Origin: Ornithinibacillus xuwenensis
Lineage (GTDB): Bacteria > Bacillota > Bacilli > Bacillales > Amphibacillaceae
Length of the DNA stretch: 64,000 nucleotides
NCBI RefSeq assembly: GCF_039614845.1
Contig: NZ_JBDIML010000001.1
Location: 496,001-560,000, forward strand
Direction: 5' to 3'
Shown here: positions 25,461 to 33,091 of the stretch, piece after piece
How positions within the stretch are numbered: position 1 is the stretch's first letter
Layout: each line of letters begins with the position of its first letter
Notes under the pieces: generated by a model
The model's database searches: none
Told to the model about the DNA's origin: nothing
What the model saw: only the letters and a program-made list of their open reading frames with translations
Position numbers and translations under genes: made by a program

Positions 25461-26351
25461 ATGATGAATGAATATACAATGCCAATTGTATTTGGCGTAA
25501 CAATTGGAACCATCGCTCGAATACTAATGTTACGAACAGATTATCGACAGTATCCTACTTATTTACACGGTAAAATTATTCATGTAGCGTTAGGTTTTAT
25601 TGCTGGTTCACTTGGTGCAGTTGCAGTTCCTGCCATTATGGAAATGGAATTTACTGCCGTTACTTTTTTAACAGTAGCTGCAACACAATTTCGTGAGGTT
25701 CGTAATATGGAGCGGAATACTCTATCTGAAATTGATGGTTATGAACTTGTTTCACGGGGGAAAGCATACATAGAAGGAATTGCTATATCCTTTGAAAGTA
25801 GAAATTATCTAGTAATTCTAACGTCGTTTATTGGTACGTTATTTTATTTGGTCTGGAATGTATATATGGCTATTGTTGGTGCCATTATTTGCTTCATAAT
25901 CAGCAAGATATTACAGAGCGGTTCAACCATGAAAGACCTTGTAGATATTGAATATTCGGCACCACATTTTGATGGAGCTGGTTTATATGTGGATAATATT
26001 TATATTATGAATATCGGTTTACCAGAACGACAAGAAGAAATCTTAAAATACGGAATGGGCTTTGTACTAACACCTAAAAATATGAATGTCGTAAATACGA
26101 TAGCTCATTTGGGACAACGACAAGCTATATTACATGATGTATCCGTGTCCTTGGGGGTGTTTCGTGATTCCGGAACACCGGCACTAGTACCATTAATTAA
26201 ACGTGATTTGGATGATGGTAGAATTGGTGTATTTATTTTACCGCAAGTAAGAGATGTGGATAAAGCGATAAAGATAATAGGTGCTGTTCCGGTACTGGAG
26301 ACAGCTATTCGAATGCCTTCAAGATCTAATGTACATAACAAGGAGGTATAA
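25461..26351 (+). CDS. yphB: YIEGIA family membrane protein (YphB/SeaA-like)
   Basis: The 296-residue protein carries the family-defining motif KAYIEGIAISFESRNY (about residues 107-122). It has hydrophobic N-terminal and central helices and a soluble C-terminal domain with LGQRQAILHDVS and SLGVFRDSGTPALVP. In spore formers this protein pairs with a small 'capping complex subunit' encoded next to it, as here. The B. subtilis counterpart YphB (SeaA) is linked to spore envelope assembly; this is from memory of the family and not visible in the sequence. Two adjacent ATGs (25461, 25464) follow AGGTG, so the start is uncertain by one codon. Confidence 0.87.
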   Translation: MMNEYTMPIVFGVTIGTIARILMLRTDYRQYPTYLHGKIIHVALGFIAGSLGAVAVPAIMEMEFTAVTFLTVAATQFREVRNMERNTLSEIDGYELVSRGKAYIEGIAISFESRNYLVILTSFIGTLFYLVWNVYMAIVGAIICFIISKILQSGSTMKDLVDIEYSAPHFDGAGLYVDNIYIMNIGLPERQEEILKYGMGFVLTPKNMNVVNTIAHLGQRQAILHDVSVSLGVFRDSGTPALVPLIKRDLDDGRIGVFILPQVRDVDKAIKIIGAVPVLETAIRMPSRSNVHNKEV

Positions 26352-26356
26352 AAGAT

Positions 26357-26542
26357 ATGGTAATCGAAAAATCAGTCCTTGCGATTATTACGACAAATAA
26401 GGATAAGGTATCTGGTGGTGCACCTATATTTATATGTAAGCATTTTGAAGAACTTCAGAAAACGGCAGCAAATCTAGAAGCGATTATTGATGGGATTGCA
26501 CATGCTTTAAGTGATGAGGTTTTCATCATTGTAAAACATTAA
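26357..26542 (+). CDS. ypzH: small capping complex subunit for YIEGIA (YpzH-like)
   Basis: This 61-residue soluble protein (MVIEKSVLAIITTNKDKVSG...) lies five bases after the YIEGIA gene with AAGGAGG placed across the junction. The pair is conserved together in spore-forming Bacillaceae, and the small protein is annotated in families as the capping subunit of the YIEGIA complex. No cofactor or catalytic motif is visible. Its size and its coupling to the membrane protein are the main evidence that it is real. Confidence 0.85.
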   Translation: MVIEKSVLAIITTNKDKVSGGAPIFICKHFEELQKTAANLEAIIDGIAHALSDEVFIIVKH

Positions 26543-26545
26543 ACA

Positions 26546-26574
26546 TTGTTAAGATGAAATTCTTTTGCTAGAAT
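26546..26574 (+). promoter_or_regulatory. candidate sigma-A promoter of der
   Basis: TTGTTA (26546-26551) and TAGAAT (26569-26574) are separated by 17 bases and match four and five of six consensus positions. The predicted start near 26581 would give a leader of about 83 bases. Confidence 0.45.
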
Positions 26575-26663
26575 AAATAAAGCTATGAAATCCAATATTC
26601 AATAGATAGGATTTTATTTCATACATAGAATAAAAAGCAAAAAGAGAGAGGATGTTCCTTTCT

Positions 26664-27974
26664 ATGAGGAAATCTGTAGTTGCAATTGTAGGAAGACCGA
26701 ATGTAGGAAAATCGACCATATTTAATAGATTAGTTGGTGAAAGAATCTCTATTGTAGAGGATATACCAGGCGTAACGAGAGATAGAATCTATTCACAGGC
26801 TGAGTGGTTAAATAACAGCTTCAATCTAATCGATACTGGCGGTATTGAAATTGGCGATGAGCCATTGTTAGTGCAAATGCGTCAGCAGGCTGAGGTTGCG
26901 ATTGATGAAGCGGATGTTATTATTTTCATCGTGAATGCAAAAGAAGGAATAACAGCTGCCGATGAAGAAGTTGCTAAATTGTTGTTTAAATCAAATAAGC
27001 CAATTGTGCTAGCCGTTAATAAAGTAGATAATCCTGAAATGCGAGATGAAATATACGAGTATTACTCTTTAGGATTTGGCGAGCCATTTCCAATCTCTGG
27101 TGCACATGGACTTGGACTTGGTGACTTATTAGATGAAGTGGTTAAGCATTTTCCACAGGTTGTTCAGCAAGAGATGGATGAAGAGACCATTTATTTTAGT
27201 TTAATCGGAAGACCGAATGTTGGAAAATCATCTTTAGTTAATGCTTTATTAAATGAAGATCGAGTTATTGTTAGCGATATTGAAGGGACAACAAGAGATG
27301 CGATCGATACACACCTTACAAGAGATGGACAAGAGTATGTGATTATCGATACTGCTGGAATGAGAAAACGTGGTAAAGTATATGAAACAACCGAAAAGTA
27401 TAGTGTATTACGGGCATTAAAGGCTATTGAACGGTCTGACGTTGTTCTCGTATTAATTGATGCTGAAACAGGTATTCGTGAGCAAGACAAAAAAATTGCT
27501 GGTTATGCGCATGATGCGGGGCGAGGCATTGTTATTGTTGTTAACAAATGGGACACAGTTGAAACCGATGAAAAAGCGATGAAGGAATACGAAGATAAAA
27601 TTCGAGCTCATTTTCAATTCTTAGACTATGCACCAGTTGTGTTTTTATCAGCAAAAACAAAAAAACGATTACATACCTTATTGCCTATGGTACAAGTTGC
27701 TAGTGAGAATCATACAAAGAGAATCTCTACGAACGTACTAAATGACGTTATTATGGATGCAATTGCGATGAATCCAACTCCTACCGTAAAAGGGAAACGT
27801 CTAAAGGTTCTTTATGCTACACAAGTTGCGGTAAAACCACCCAGCTTTGTTGTATTTGTGAATGAACCAGAGTTAATGCATTTTTCTTACCAACGTTTTC
27901 TTGAGAATAAAATCCGTGATGCGTTTGGATTTGTCGGAACACCGATTAAAATCTTTGCAAGGAAGCGAAGTTAG
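26664..27974 (+). CDS. der: ribosome-associated GTPase Der (EngA)
   Basis: Der is a double GTPase needed for 50S subunit assembly. The 436-residue protein (same length as in B. subtilis) has two G domains, each opened by GRPNVGKS (about residues 9-17 and 181-189), with DTGG/DTAGM and NKVD/NKWD motifs. A C-terminal KH-like domain follows (about 350-436, ending GTPIKIFARKRS). I chose the ATG at 26664 over 26652 because the first residues then match the family (MRKSVVAIVG) and the site GAGAGAGGA lies upstream, although its 12-base spacing is long. Confidence 0.95.
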   Translation: MRKSVVAIVGRPNVGKSTIFNRLVGERISIVEDIPGVTRDRIYSQAEWLNNSFNLIDTGGIEIGDEPLLVQMRQQAEVAIDEADVIIFIVNAKEGITAADEEVAKLLFKSNKPIVLAVNKVDNPEMRDEIYEYYSLGFGEPFPISGAHGLGLGDLLDEVVKHFPQVVQQEMDEETIYFSLIGRPNVGKSSLVNALLNEDRVIVSDIEGTTRDAIDTHLTRDGQEYVIIDTAGMRKRGKVYETTEKYSVLRALKAIERSDVVLVLIDAETGIREQDKKIAGYAHDAGRGIVIVVNKWDTVETDEKAMKEYEDKIRAHFQFLDYAPVVFLSAKTKKRLHTLLPMVQVASENHTKRISTNVLNDVIMDAIAMNPTPTVKGKRLKVLYATQVAVKPPSFVVFVNEPELMHFSYQRFLENKIRDAFGFVGTPIKIFARKRS

Positions 27975-27988
27975 AGGAGGAGTATATA

Positions 27989-29026
27989 GTGAAGAAAGTT
28001 GCTGTTTTAGGAGCAGGAAGCTGGGGAACTGCCCTTAGTATTGTTTTAGCAGACAATGGTCACGATGTGCGTTTATGGACACATCGCAAAGAGCAAGCTG
28101 ATAGCATTAATTCGACACATAAAAATGAACGATATTTAGAAATTATGATTCCCGAAAAAATCAAAGCCTATCATGAAATGGATCAAGCGATAAAAGATGC
28201 GGATGTCATTCTCTTAGTAATACCAACAAAAGCAATTCGTGACGTATGTCATGAATTGAATACGATACTAAAGCATGATGCAGTGTTAATTCATGCTACA
28301 AAAGGTATTGAACCAGGTTCTTTAAAACGAGTTTCTCAGATGATTGCAGAGGAAATGGATCACTATAGCTATGAGGATATTGTTGTCTTGTCTGGACCTA
28401 GTCATGCAGAAGAAGTTGCACAACGACAGCCTACAACGGTAACGGTAGCGGCTATCAATGATCAGAATGCCAAAGTTTCTCAAGATTTATTTATAAATGA
28501 GGTCTTTCGCGTTTACACGAGCAATGATGTTATCGGAATCGAGCTTGGTGGCGCATTAAAGAATATTATAGCCCTAGGAGCTGGAATATCAGATGGTTTA
28601 GGCTATGGCGATAATGCTAAAGCAGCACTCATTACAAGAGGGCTTGCAGAGATTACACGATTAGGTACCTATTTAGGAGCAAATCCTTTAAGCTTTCTTG
28701 GCCTACCAGGGGTAGGAGATCTCATCGTTACATGTACTAGTGTTCACAGTAGAAACTGGCGAGCAGGTAATCTGCTTGGAAAAGGTAATCCGTTAGAAGA
28801 TGTTCTAGAAAAAATGGGTATGGTCGTAGAAGGAGTTCGCACAGCTGAGGCAGCTTACCAGTTTGCGAAAGAGGAAAATATTGATATGCCAATTACGGCA
28901 GGTATTTATCAAATTATCCACCATAACAAAAAGCCAAAAGAGGTTGTAGAGCAATTGATGAATCGAGACAAGCGTGAAGAGATGGATGATCTTGCTTCTT
29001 TAATAAAGAACCGTTACGCACGCTAA
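27989..29026 (+). CDS. gpsA: glycerol-3-phosphate dehydrogenase [NAD(P)+]
   Basis: GpsA reduces dihydroxyacetone phosphate to sn-glycerol 3-phosphate for phospholipid synthesis. The 345-residue protein begins with the Rossmann motif GAGSWGTALS (about 8-17) and contains the catalytic-domain signature ALKNIIALGAGISDGLGYGDNAKAALITRG (quoted only as LKNIIALGAG...GDNAKAALITRG for the Lys and substrate loop). The start is GTG at 27989 with GAGGAGGAG upstream. It follows der by 14 bases, so both are probably in one transcript. The next gene, spoVIF, has its own sporulation promoter signal. Confidence 0.95.
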   Translation: MKKVAVLGAGSWGTALSIVLADNGHDVRLWTHRKEQADSINSTHKNERYLEIMIPEKIKAYHEMDQAIKDADVILLVIPTKAIRDVCHELNTILKHDAVLIHATKGIEPGSLKRVSQMIAEEMDHYSYEDIVVLSGPSHAEEVAQRQPTTVTVAAINDQNAKVSQDLFINEVFRVYTSNDVIGIELGGALKNIIALGAGISDGLGYGDNAKAALITRGLAEITRLGTYLGANPLSFLGLPGVGDLIVTCTSVHSRNWRAGNLLGKGNPLEDVLEKMGMVVEGVRTAEAAYQFAKEENIDMPITAGIYQIIHHNKKPKEVVEQLMNRDKREEMDDLASLIKNRYAR

Positions 29027-29054
29027 CACACTATTTTCCTCCTTGCATATACTA
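29025..29054 (+). promoter_or_regulatory. candidate sigma-K promoter of spoVIF
   Basis: CATATACTA (29046-29054) fits the sigma-K -10 consensus CATAnnnTA perfectly. An AC-containing -35 (AACA at 29025-29028, 17-base spacer; or CACA at 29027-29030, 15-base spacer) lies upstream. SpoVIF is made under sigma-K in B. subtilis. Transcription would start near 29061. Confidence 0.55.
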
Positions 29055-29081
29055 TGTTGAAGTATCATAGCAGCAAGGAGG
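29038..29081 (+). promoter_or_regulatory. stem-loop masking the spoVIF ribosome-binding site
   Basis: CCTCCTTGC (29038-29046) is a perfect complement of GCAAGGAGG (29073-29081), which contains the Shine-Dalgarno. An inner stem CTATG (29052-29056) with CATAG (29066-29070) extends the hairpin. Only RNA started upstream, such as gpsA read-through, contains the 5' arm; RNA from the sigma-K-like promoter would start past it. Confidence 0.6.
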
Positions 29082-29088
29082 CGAGCGT

Positions 29089-29349
29089 GTGAGCAATAAA
29101 AGCAATAGTCCCTTTGACAAAATTCAGCAAAACGCAGGTATTAATCCAAGCGAAATTTATAAGGTTGCTGATTCGGTTAAAAATGCCGACTTTTCGGATG
29201 AAAGAACCGTTCGAAAACTCGTTCGGCAATTAGCAAAAATGGCTAATAAACCCATCTCAAAAGAAAAAGAAGACAAAATCGTAAAGTCTATAACAAACAA
29301 TAAAGTTCCAACAGATTTTAACTCGCTGAGTCAGTTATTTAAAAAATAA
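29089..29349 (+). CDS. spoVIF: stage VI sporulation protein F
   Basis: SpoVIF (YjcC in B. subtilis) is a small late mother-cell protein needed for GerE-dependent spore coat assembly. The 86-residue soluble protein has the family pattern DFSDERTVRKLVRQLAKMANKP and a conserved C-terminal part. It begins with GTG at 29089 after a strong AAGGAGG (29075-29081). The gene stands 62 bases downstream of gpsA with a sigma-K-like promoter and a hairpin that could hide its ribosome-binding site. In B. subtilis spoVIF is located elsewhere, so this position differs from that gene order. Confidence 0.88.
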   Translation: MSNKSNSPFDKIQQNAGINPSEIYKVADSVKNADFSDERTVRKLVRQLAKMANKPISKEKEDKIVKSITNNKVPTDFNSLSQLFKK

Positions 29350-29450
29350 CTGCAACTGGGCAGGTGAGGATACAACCTCGCGTCTACTCGCATAAAATGA
29401 AACGCACAAGCATTCATAGATAGAGTTGCTGTGGGAATTATTTAGTCAAA
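29350..29450 (+). other. non-coding, relatively G+C-rich leader or 3' region of unknown role
   Basis: The 100 bases between spoVIF and the next terminator are richer in G and C than neighbouring spacers. They contain several possible short stems, including GCAACT (29352-29357) pairing with AGTTGC (29424-29429), and GAGG/CCTC inside. A 19-codon frame from a GTG near 29365 ends within it but has no convincing ribosome-binding site. This could be a small structured RNA or only the spoVIF 3' untranslated region. Confidence 0.2.
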
Positions 29451-29487
29451 CCGGGATGGAGAAGGCCCCTCTTCATCCCGGATTTTT
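29451..29487 (+). terminator. strong terminator after spoVIF
   Basis: CCGGGATGGAGA (29451-29462) pairs with TCTTCATCCCGG (29470-29481), 12 bp with one G-U pair, followed by ATTTTT. Confidence 0.9.
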
Positions 29488-29614
29488 GTAGGTAGAAATG
29501 AATTGTCATCTGTTACGTTAGCAAAGTATTAGGTTAATCCATGCTAGTATGCTTACAGTATGATATAATACGATGTGCAAGAATATAGCAATCGTGATGT
29601 GAAGAGGTGAAACT

Positions 29615-29812
29615 ATGTCAGAATCAATGCTTAAGATGTGGATATCATTCGCCGGAATGTTTTTATTAATTTTAGCAATTGGACTCATCGTGCTAAGCAG
29701 ACACAAGCTCAAAGGGATATTCGCAATTATTACTTCATTCTTTGCATATATTAGCTTGCTTCTAGGCGGTATTATCATCCTATATATTGTATTTAGTGGG
29801 CCATCGATTTAG
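29615..29812 (+). CDS. yphE: DUF2768 membrane protein (YphE-like)
   Basis: The 65-residue protein consists of two transmembrane helices (about 8-28 and 36-60) joined by a short basic loop (SRHKLKG), the layout of the DUF2768 family. It sits where B. subtilis has yphE, upstream of yphF and spoIVA. GAGGTG precedes the ATG at 29615. The function is unknown; linkage to sporulation genes suggests a role in that process, but this is inference. Confidence 0.85.
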   Translation: MSESMLKMWISFAGMFLLILAIGLIVLSRHKLKGIFAIITSFFAYISLLLGGIIILYIVFSGPSI

Positions 29813-29828
29813 CTTTGGAGGTTATGTC

Positions 29829-30551
29829 ATGAAGTATACATATAAAACTAGTATTCTTATTCTAATGATTGTGTTCTTAAGTGGTTGTATGTACCCTAAT
29901 AGTGAATTAGATAAAAATCAGATTCCTAATCAAGCACAACTTGATATGGTACAAGCTGCAGTTGATGATTACCAAGAAGGTTCGGGAGGATTATTACCAA
30001 TTCGAACGAAGTCTAATGACACACCAATATTTGAGAAATATCTGATTGATTTTACGACGTTAAAGGAAAGTAATAGTCTGACTGAAATTCCAGGTAACGC
30101 TTATGAGAATGGTGGAATTTATCAGTATGCCATATTGTATCCAGAAACTGATGCCCAAGTAAAATTAATCGATTTGCGTATTACAGAGGCACTTAGAAGT
30201 GTGAATTTTCGAATTGATACCTATCGAGACAAAAATCTATACCCTCCATTTGGAGAACAAATTGAACCAGGTATTTTTAAGGTCGATTACGAGAAAATTG
30301 GTATGGATTCACCACCAACAATTGAGAGTCCATATTCAGATGTCACGTTACCAGTTGTCATGGACACGGCTGGTCAAATATATGTTGACTATCGAATCGA
30401 TTTAAATATTGCATTAAAAGAGTATGAGCATGATTATAAGGAAGGTGAAGATATTCGATACCTCTTAGCAGAGAATACTCCATTCTTACCTGCTTATTCT
30501 CTTCCATATACGGTAAAAGATAATGAACCAATTTTTATGATTGAAAAATAG
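29829..30551 (+). CDS. yphF: YphF-like lipoprotein
   Basis: This 240-residue protein has a lipoprotein signal peptide ending LSGC (Cys near residue 20) and an extracytoplasmic domain without a motif I recognise. It occupies the place of yphF between yphE and spoIVA. I chose the ATG at 29829 because GGAGG (29817-29821) is spaced 7 bases away and places the signal peptide at the N-terminus. An upstream in-frame start at 29787 would overlap yphE. The function is unknown. Confidence 0.82.
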   Translation: MKYTYKTSILILMIVFLSGCMYPNSELDKNQIPNQAQLDMVQAAVDDYQEGSGGLLPIRTKSNDTPIFEKYLIDFTTLKESNSLTEIPGNAYENGGIYQYAILYPETDAQVKLIDLRITEALRSVNFRIDTYRDKNLYPPFGEQIEPGIFKVDYEKIGMDSPPTIESPYSDVTLPVVMDTAGQIYVDYRIDLNIALKEYEHDYKEGEDIRYLLAENTPFLPAYSLPYTVKDNEPIFMIEK

Positions 30552-30580
30552 TACTAAATAAATAATTTTTCATATAAATT

Positions 30581-30616
30581 CCCTTGTAGCATATATTTGT
30601 TGCAAGGGTTTTTTTT
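30581..30616 (+). terminator. terminator of yphE-yphF
   Basis: CCCTTGTAGCA (30581-30591) pairs with TGTTGCAAGGG (30598-30608) with two G-U pairs, then eight Ts. Confidence 0.88.
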
Positions 30617-30668
30617 ATCCAATACTTAGGGGTGATTCAAAAAAATACCGAACTGCGAGTAACCTTTA

Positions 30669-30697
30669 GCATTTATTTTAATTCTTTTGCATATATT
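30669..30697 (+). promoter_or_regulatory. candidate sigma-E promoter of spoIVA
   Basis: GCATTTA (30669-30675), 14 bases, then CATATATT (30690-30697) resemble the sigma-E consensus KMATATT-N14-CATACANT. spoIVA is sigma-E controlled in B. subtilis. The predicted start near 30705 leaves a leader of about 85 bases. Confidence 0.45.
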
Positions 30698-30790
30698 AAG
30701 TCATAATTTGATAGGACAACATCATAGAATTGTAATGTCAATTATTCGTAGTTTGTTCATTTAATATTGTAGTGATCGGGAGGGGATCGT

Positions 30791-32269
30791 TTGAAGAAGG
30801 TAGATATTTTTAAAGATATTTCAAAACGTACGAACGGCGATATATATCTTGGTATCGTTGGAGCTGTTCGAACAGGAAAATCAACCTTTATAAAAAAATT
30901 TATGGAGTTAGTTGTGCTTCCAAACATTGAAGACGACGGCGAAAGAGTTCGAGCACAGGATGAATTGCCACAAAGCGCTGCGGGAAAAACTATCATGACA
31001 ACAGAGCCAAAATTCATTCCCAACCAGGCAGTGAAGGTATCGGTCGATGAAGGTCTAGATGTCAACATAAGATTAGTAGATTGTGTTGGCTATGCAGTCG
31101 AAGGTGCTAAAGGATTCGAGGATGAAAATGGTCCTAGAATGATTAACACACCATGGTACGAAGAACCAATACCATTTCATGATGCAGCAGAAATTGGCAC
31201 GAGAAAGGTTATTCAGGAGCATTCTACTATTGGGGTAGTGGTGACAACTGACGGTACGATTGGGGACATCGCACGGGGTGATTATGTAGATGCAGAAACA
31301 AAAGTAGTAGAGGAATTAAAAGAAGTGGGAAAACCATTCATCATGGTAGTCAACTCTGTAAAACCAACTAGTCAAGAAACGGAGTTATTACGACAGGAAT
31401 TATCGGATAAGTATGATATTCCGGTATTAGCAATGAGTGTTGAGTCTATGACTGAACATGATGTATACAATGTTCTAAGAGAGGCTTTATATGAATTCCC
31501 GGTACTTGAGGTTAATGTAAATCTGCCTAGCTGGGTTATGGTACTTAAAGATAATCACTGGTTAAGAGAAAGCTATCAGGAAGCAATTCAGTCAACTGTA
31601 AAAAATATTAAAAGGCTTCGTGATGTGGACCATATCGTGGGTGATTTTGCAGACTATGATTATATTGACAAAGCCAATCTAGCCGGGATGGAAATGGGAG
31701 AAGGGATTGCGGAAATAGATCTTCACGCTCCAGATTATCTATATGATCAAGTATTGAAAGAAATTGTAGGTGTAGAAATAAGAGGTAAAGACCACTTATT
31801 AGAGTTAATGCAAGACTTTTCATATGCGAAGCGGCAATACGATCAAGTCGCAAGCGCTTTACAAATGGTAAAACAAACAGGTTATGGAATTGCTGCACCA
31901 ACTTTAGAAGATATGGAGCTGGATGAGCCAGAAATAATCCGTCAGGGTTCTCGATTTGGCGTCCGTTTAAAAGCGGTTGCTCCATCTATTCATATGATAA
32001 AAGTAGAAGTAGAGTCCGAATTTGCTCCAATTATTGGAACAGAGAAACAAAGTGAAGAATTGGTGCGTTACCTCATGCAAGATTTTGAAGAAGACCCACT
32101 ATCAATTTGGGAATCGGACATATTTGGTAGATCGCTTAGCTCAATCGTTCGCGAAGGTATACAAGCGAAGATTTCACTAATGCCAGAAAATGCTCGATAC
32201 AAGCTAAAAGAAACACTTGAAAGGATCATTAATGAAGGTTCCGGGGGATTAATCGCCATAATTCTATAA
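30791..32269 (+). CDS. spoIVA: spore coat morphogenetic ATPase SpoIVA
   Basis: SpoIVA polymerises on the forespore surface using ATP and forms the base on which the spore coat is built. The 492-residue protein (the family length) has a Walker A motif GAVRTGKSTFIKK (about residues 21-33) and a switch region DCVGYAVEGAKGF. A middle domain and the conserved C-terminus needed for localisation follow (ending GSGGLIAIIL). The start is TTG at 30791, supported by GGGAGGGG (30778-30784), and is also consistent with family N-termini (MKKVDIFKDISKRTNGDIYLG in sequence, given here for its register only up to MKKVDIFKDI). A strong terminator follows. Confidence 0.96.
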   Translation: MKKVDIFKDISKRTNGDIYLGIVGAVRTGKSTFIKKFMELVVLPNIEDDGERVRAQDELPQSAAGKTIMTTEPKFIPNQAVKVSVDEGLDVNIRLVDCVGYAVEGAKGFEDENGPRMINTPWYEEPIPFHDAAEIGTRKVIQEHSTIGVVVTTDGTIGDIARGDYVDAETKVVEELKEVGKPFIMVVNSVKPTSQETELLRQELSDKYDIPVLAMSVESMTEHDVYNVLREALYEFPVLEVNVNLPSWVMVLKDNHWLRESYQEAIQSTVKNIKRLRDVDHIVGDFADYDYIDKANLAGMEMGEGIAEIDLHAPDYLYDQVLKEIVGVEIRGKDHLLELMQDFSYAKRQYDQVASALQMVKQTGYGIAAPTLEDMELDEPEIIRQGSRFGVRLKAVAPSIHMIKVEVESEFAPIIGTEKQSEELVRYLMQDFEEDPLSIWESDIFGRSLSSIVREGIQAKISLMPENARYKLKETLERIINEGSGGLIAIIL

Positions 32270-32270
32270 A

Positions 32271-32308
32271 ATAGAACAGCAGCATCAAAGCTGCTGTTCT
32301 ATTTTTTT
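32271..32308 (+). terminator. terminator of spoIVA
   Basis: A perfect 13-bp stem (ATAGAACAGCAGC 32271-32283, GCTGCTGTTCTAT 32290-32302) followed by Ts. Confidence 0.93.
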
Positions 32309-32621
32309 GTGAAACTTTTCTAAAATAAGAGAAGGAAATAAGGAAAGTGTATCGAATACTTATACTAACAACATGTATAACAACTTTGTTCGACTTTCCA
32401 TATTTTGTCAATTTTATATGGAATTATGGTTGAAATCTAATAAAATATGAAAAAATAGTAATTTTTTGTTGAATTTTGAGGGAATCTCGTTTAATATTAG
32501 CCTTGTCACTATTGATTATAGGGGCAATCAAGTATAAAAGATGGTAAATTGGTTAACAAATGATGAGAGAGAAATATTTGTACCAATGTGACCCGAAATT
32601 TTTTGGGAGGAGGTGAATGTC
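32309..32621 (+). other. gene-free leader region upstream of hbs
   Basis: This AT-rich stretch has no credible open frame. It holds at least one possible promoter (32469-32497). The hbs gene of B. subtilis also has a long leader with more than one promoter. I saw no riboswitch motif in it. Confidence 0.5.
32469..32497 (+). promoter_or_regulatory. candidate sigma-A promoter of hbs
   Basis: TTGAAT (32469-32474) and TAATAT (32492-32497) with a 17-base spacer. Each box matches four of six consensus positions. Confidence 0.35.
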
Positions 32622-32894
32622 ATGAATAAAACAGATTTAGTAAATGCAGTTGCTGAAAAAAGCGAACTTTCTAAAAAAGATGCTACAAAAGCTGTAGATG
32701 CAGTTTTCGAAGCTGTCATGGATTCACTTAAAAAAGGTGAAAAAGTACAATTAATCGGTTTCGGTAACTTCGAAGTGCGTGAGCGTTCTGCACGTAAAGG
32801 TCGTAATCCACAAACTGGAGAAGAAATCGAAATTCCTGCAAGCAAAGTTCCTGCTTTCAAACCAGGTAAAGCCCTTAAAGACAGCGTAAAATAA
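32622..32894 (+). CDS. hbs: DNA-binding protein HU
   Basis: HU is the major nucleoid-associated histone-like protein. The 90-residue basic protein shows the HU/IHF signature GFGNFEVRERSARKGRNPQTG (here quoted by parts: GFGNFEVRERSARKGRNP and the intercalating Pro region NPQTGE). I chose the ATG at 32622 because GGGAGGAGGTG lies just before it and the protein then begins MNKTDLVNAVAEK as in other HU proteins. A GTG at 32613 overlaps the binding site. It is a single gene with a strong terminator, between spoIVA and mtrB. Confidence 0.97.
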   Translation: MNKTDLVNAVAEKSELSKKDATKAVDAVFEAVMDSLKKGEKVQLIGFGNFEVRERSARKGRNPQTGEEIEIPASKVPAFKPGKALKDSVK

Positions 32895-32910
32895 TACGTA
32901 CATAGGGTTA

Positions 32911-32940
32911 AAAGGGTGCGTTAATTCGCACCCTTTTTTT
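32911..32940 (+). terminator. terminator of hbs
   Basis: A perfect 10-bp stem (AAAGGGTGCG 32911-32920, CGCACCCTTT 32927-32936) running into Ts. Confidence 0.92.
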
Positions 32941-33091
32941 CGTTAAAAAATGTTATAGTAAATAATGTAGCATAATCTAATTGATTTTTAATTATATAAG
33001 TGACAAGAAAGAATGAACATTCGTAACATTACATATGATAACCTGACACAATGTCAATATATTAGAAGTATTACCAAAAGGAGAGAATTCC

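Noticed and set aside
29365..29424. 19-codon frame in the spacer after spoVIF
   Set aside because: No convincing ribosome-binding site or similarity; treated as untranslated pending conservation data.
31853..31866. Second cre-like sequence CAAGCGCTTTAC
   Set aside because: It lies deep inside the spoIVA coding region and fails the conserved 3' CA of the consensus.
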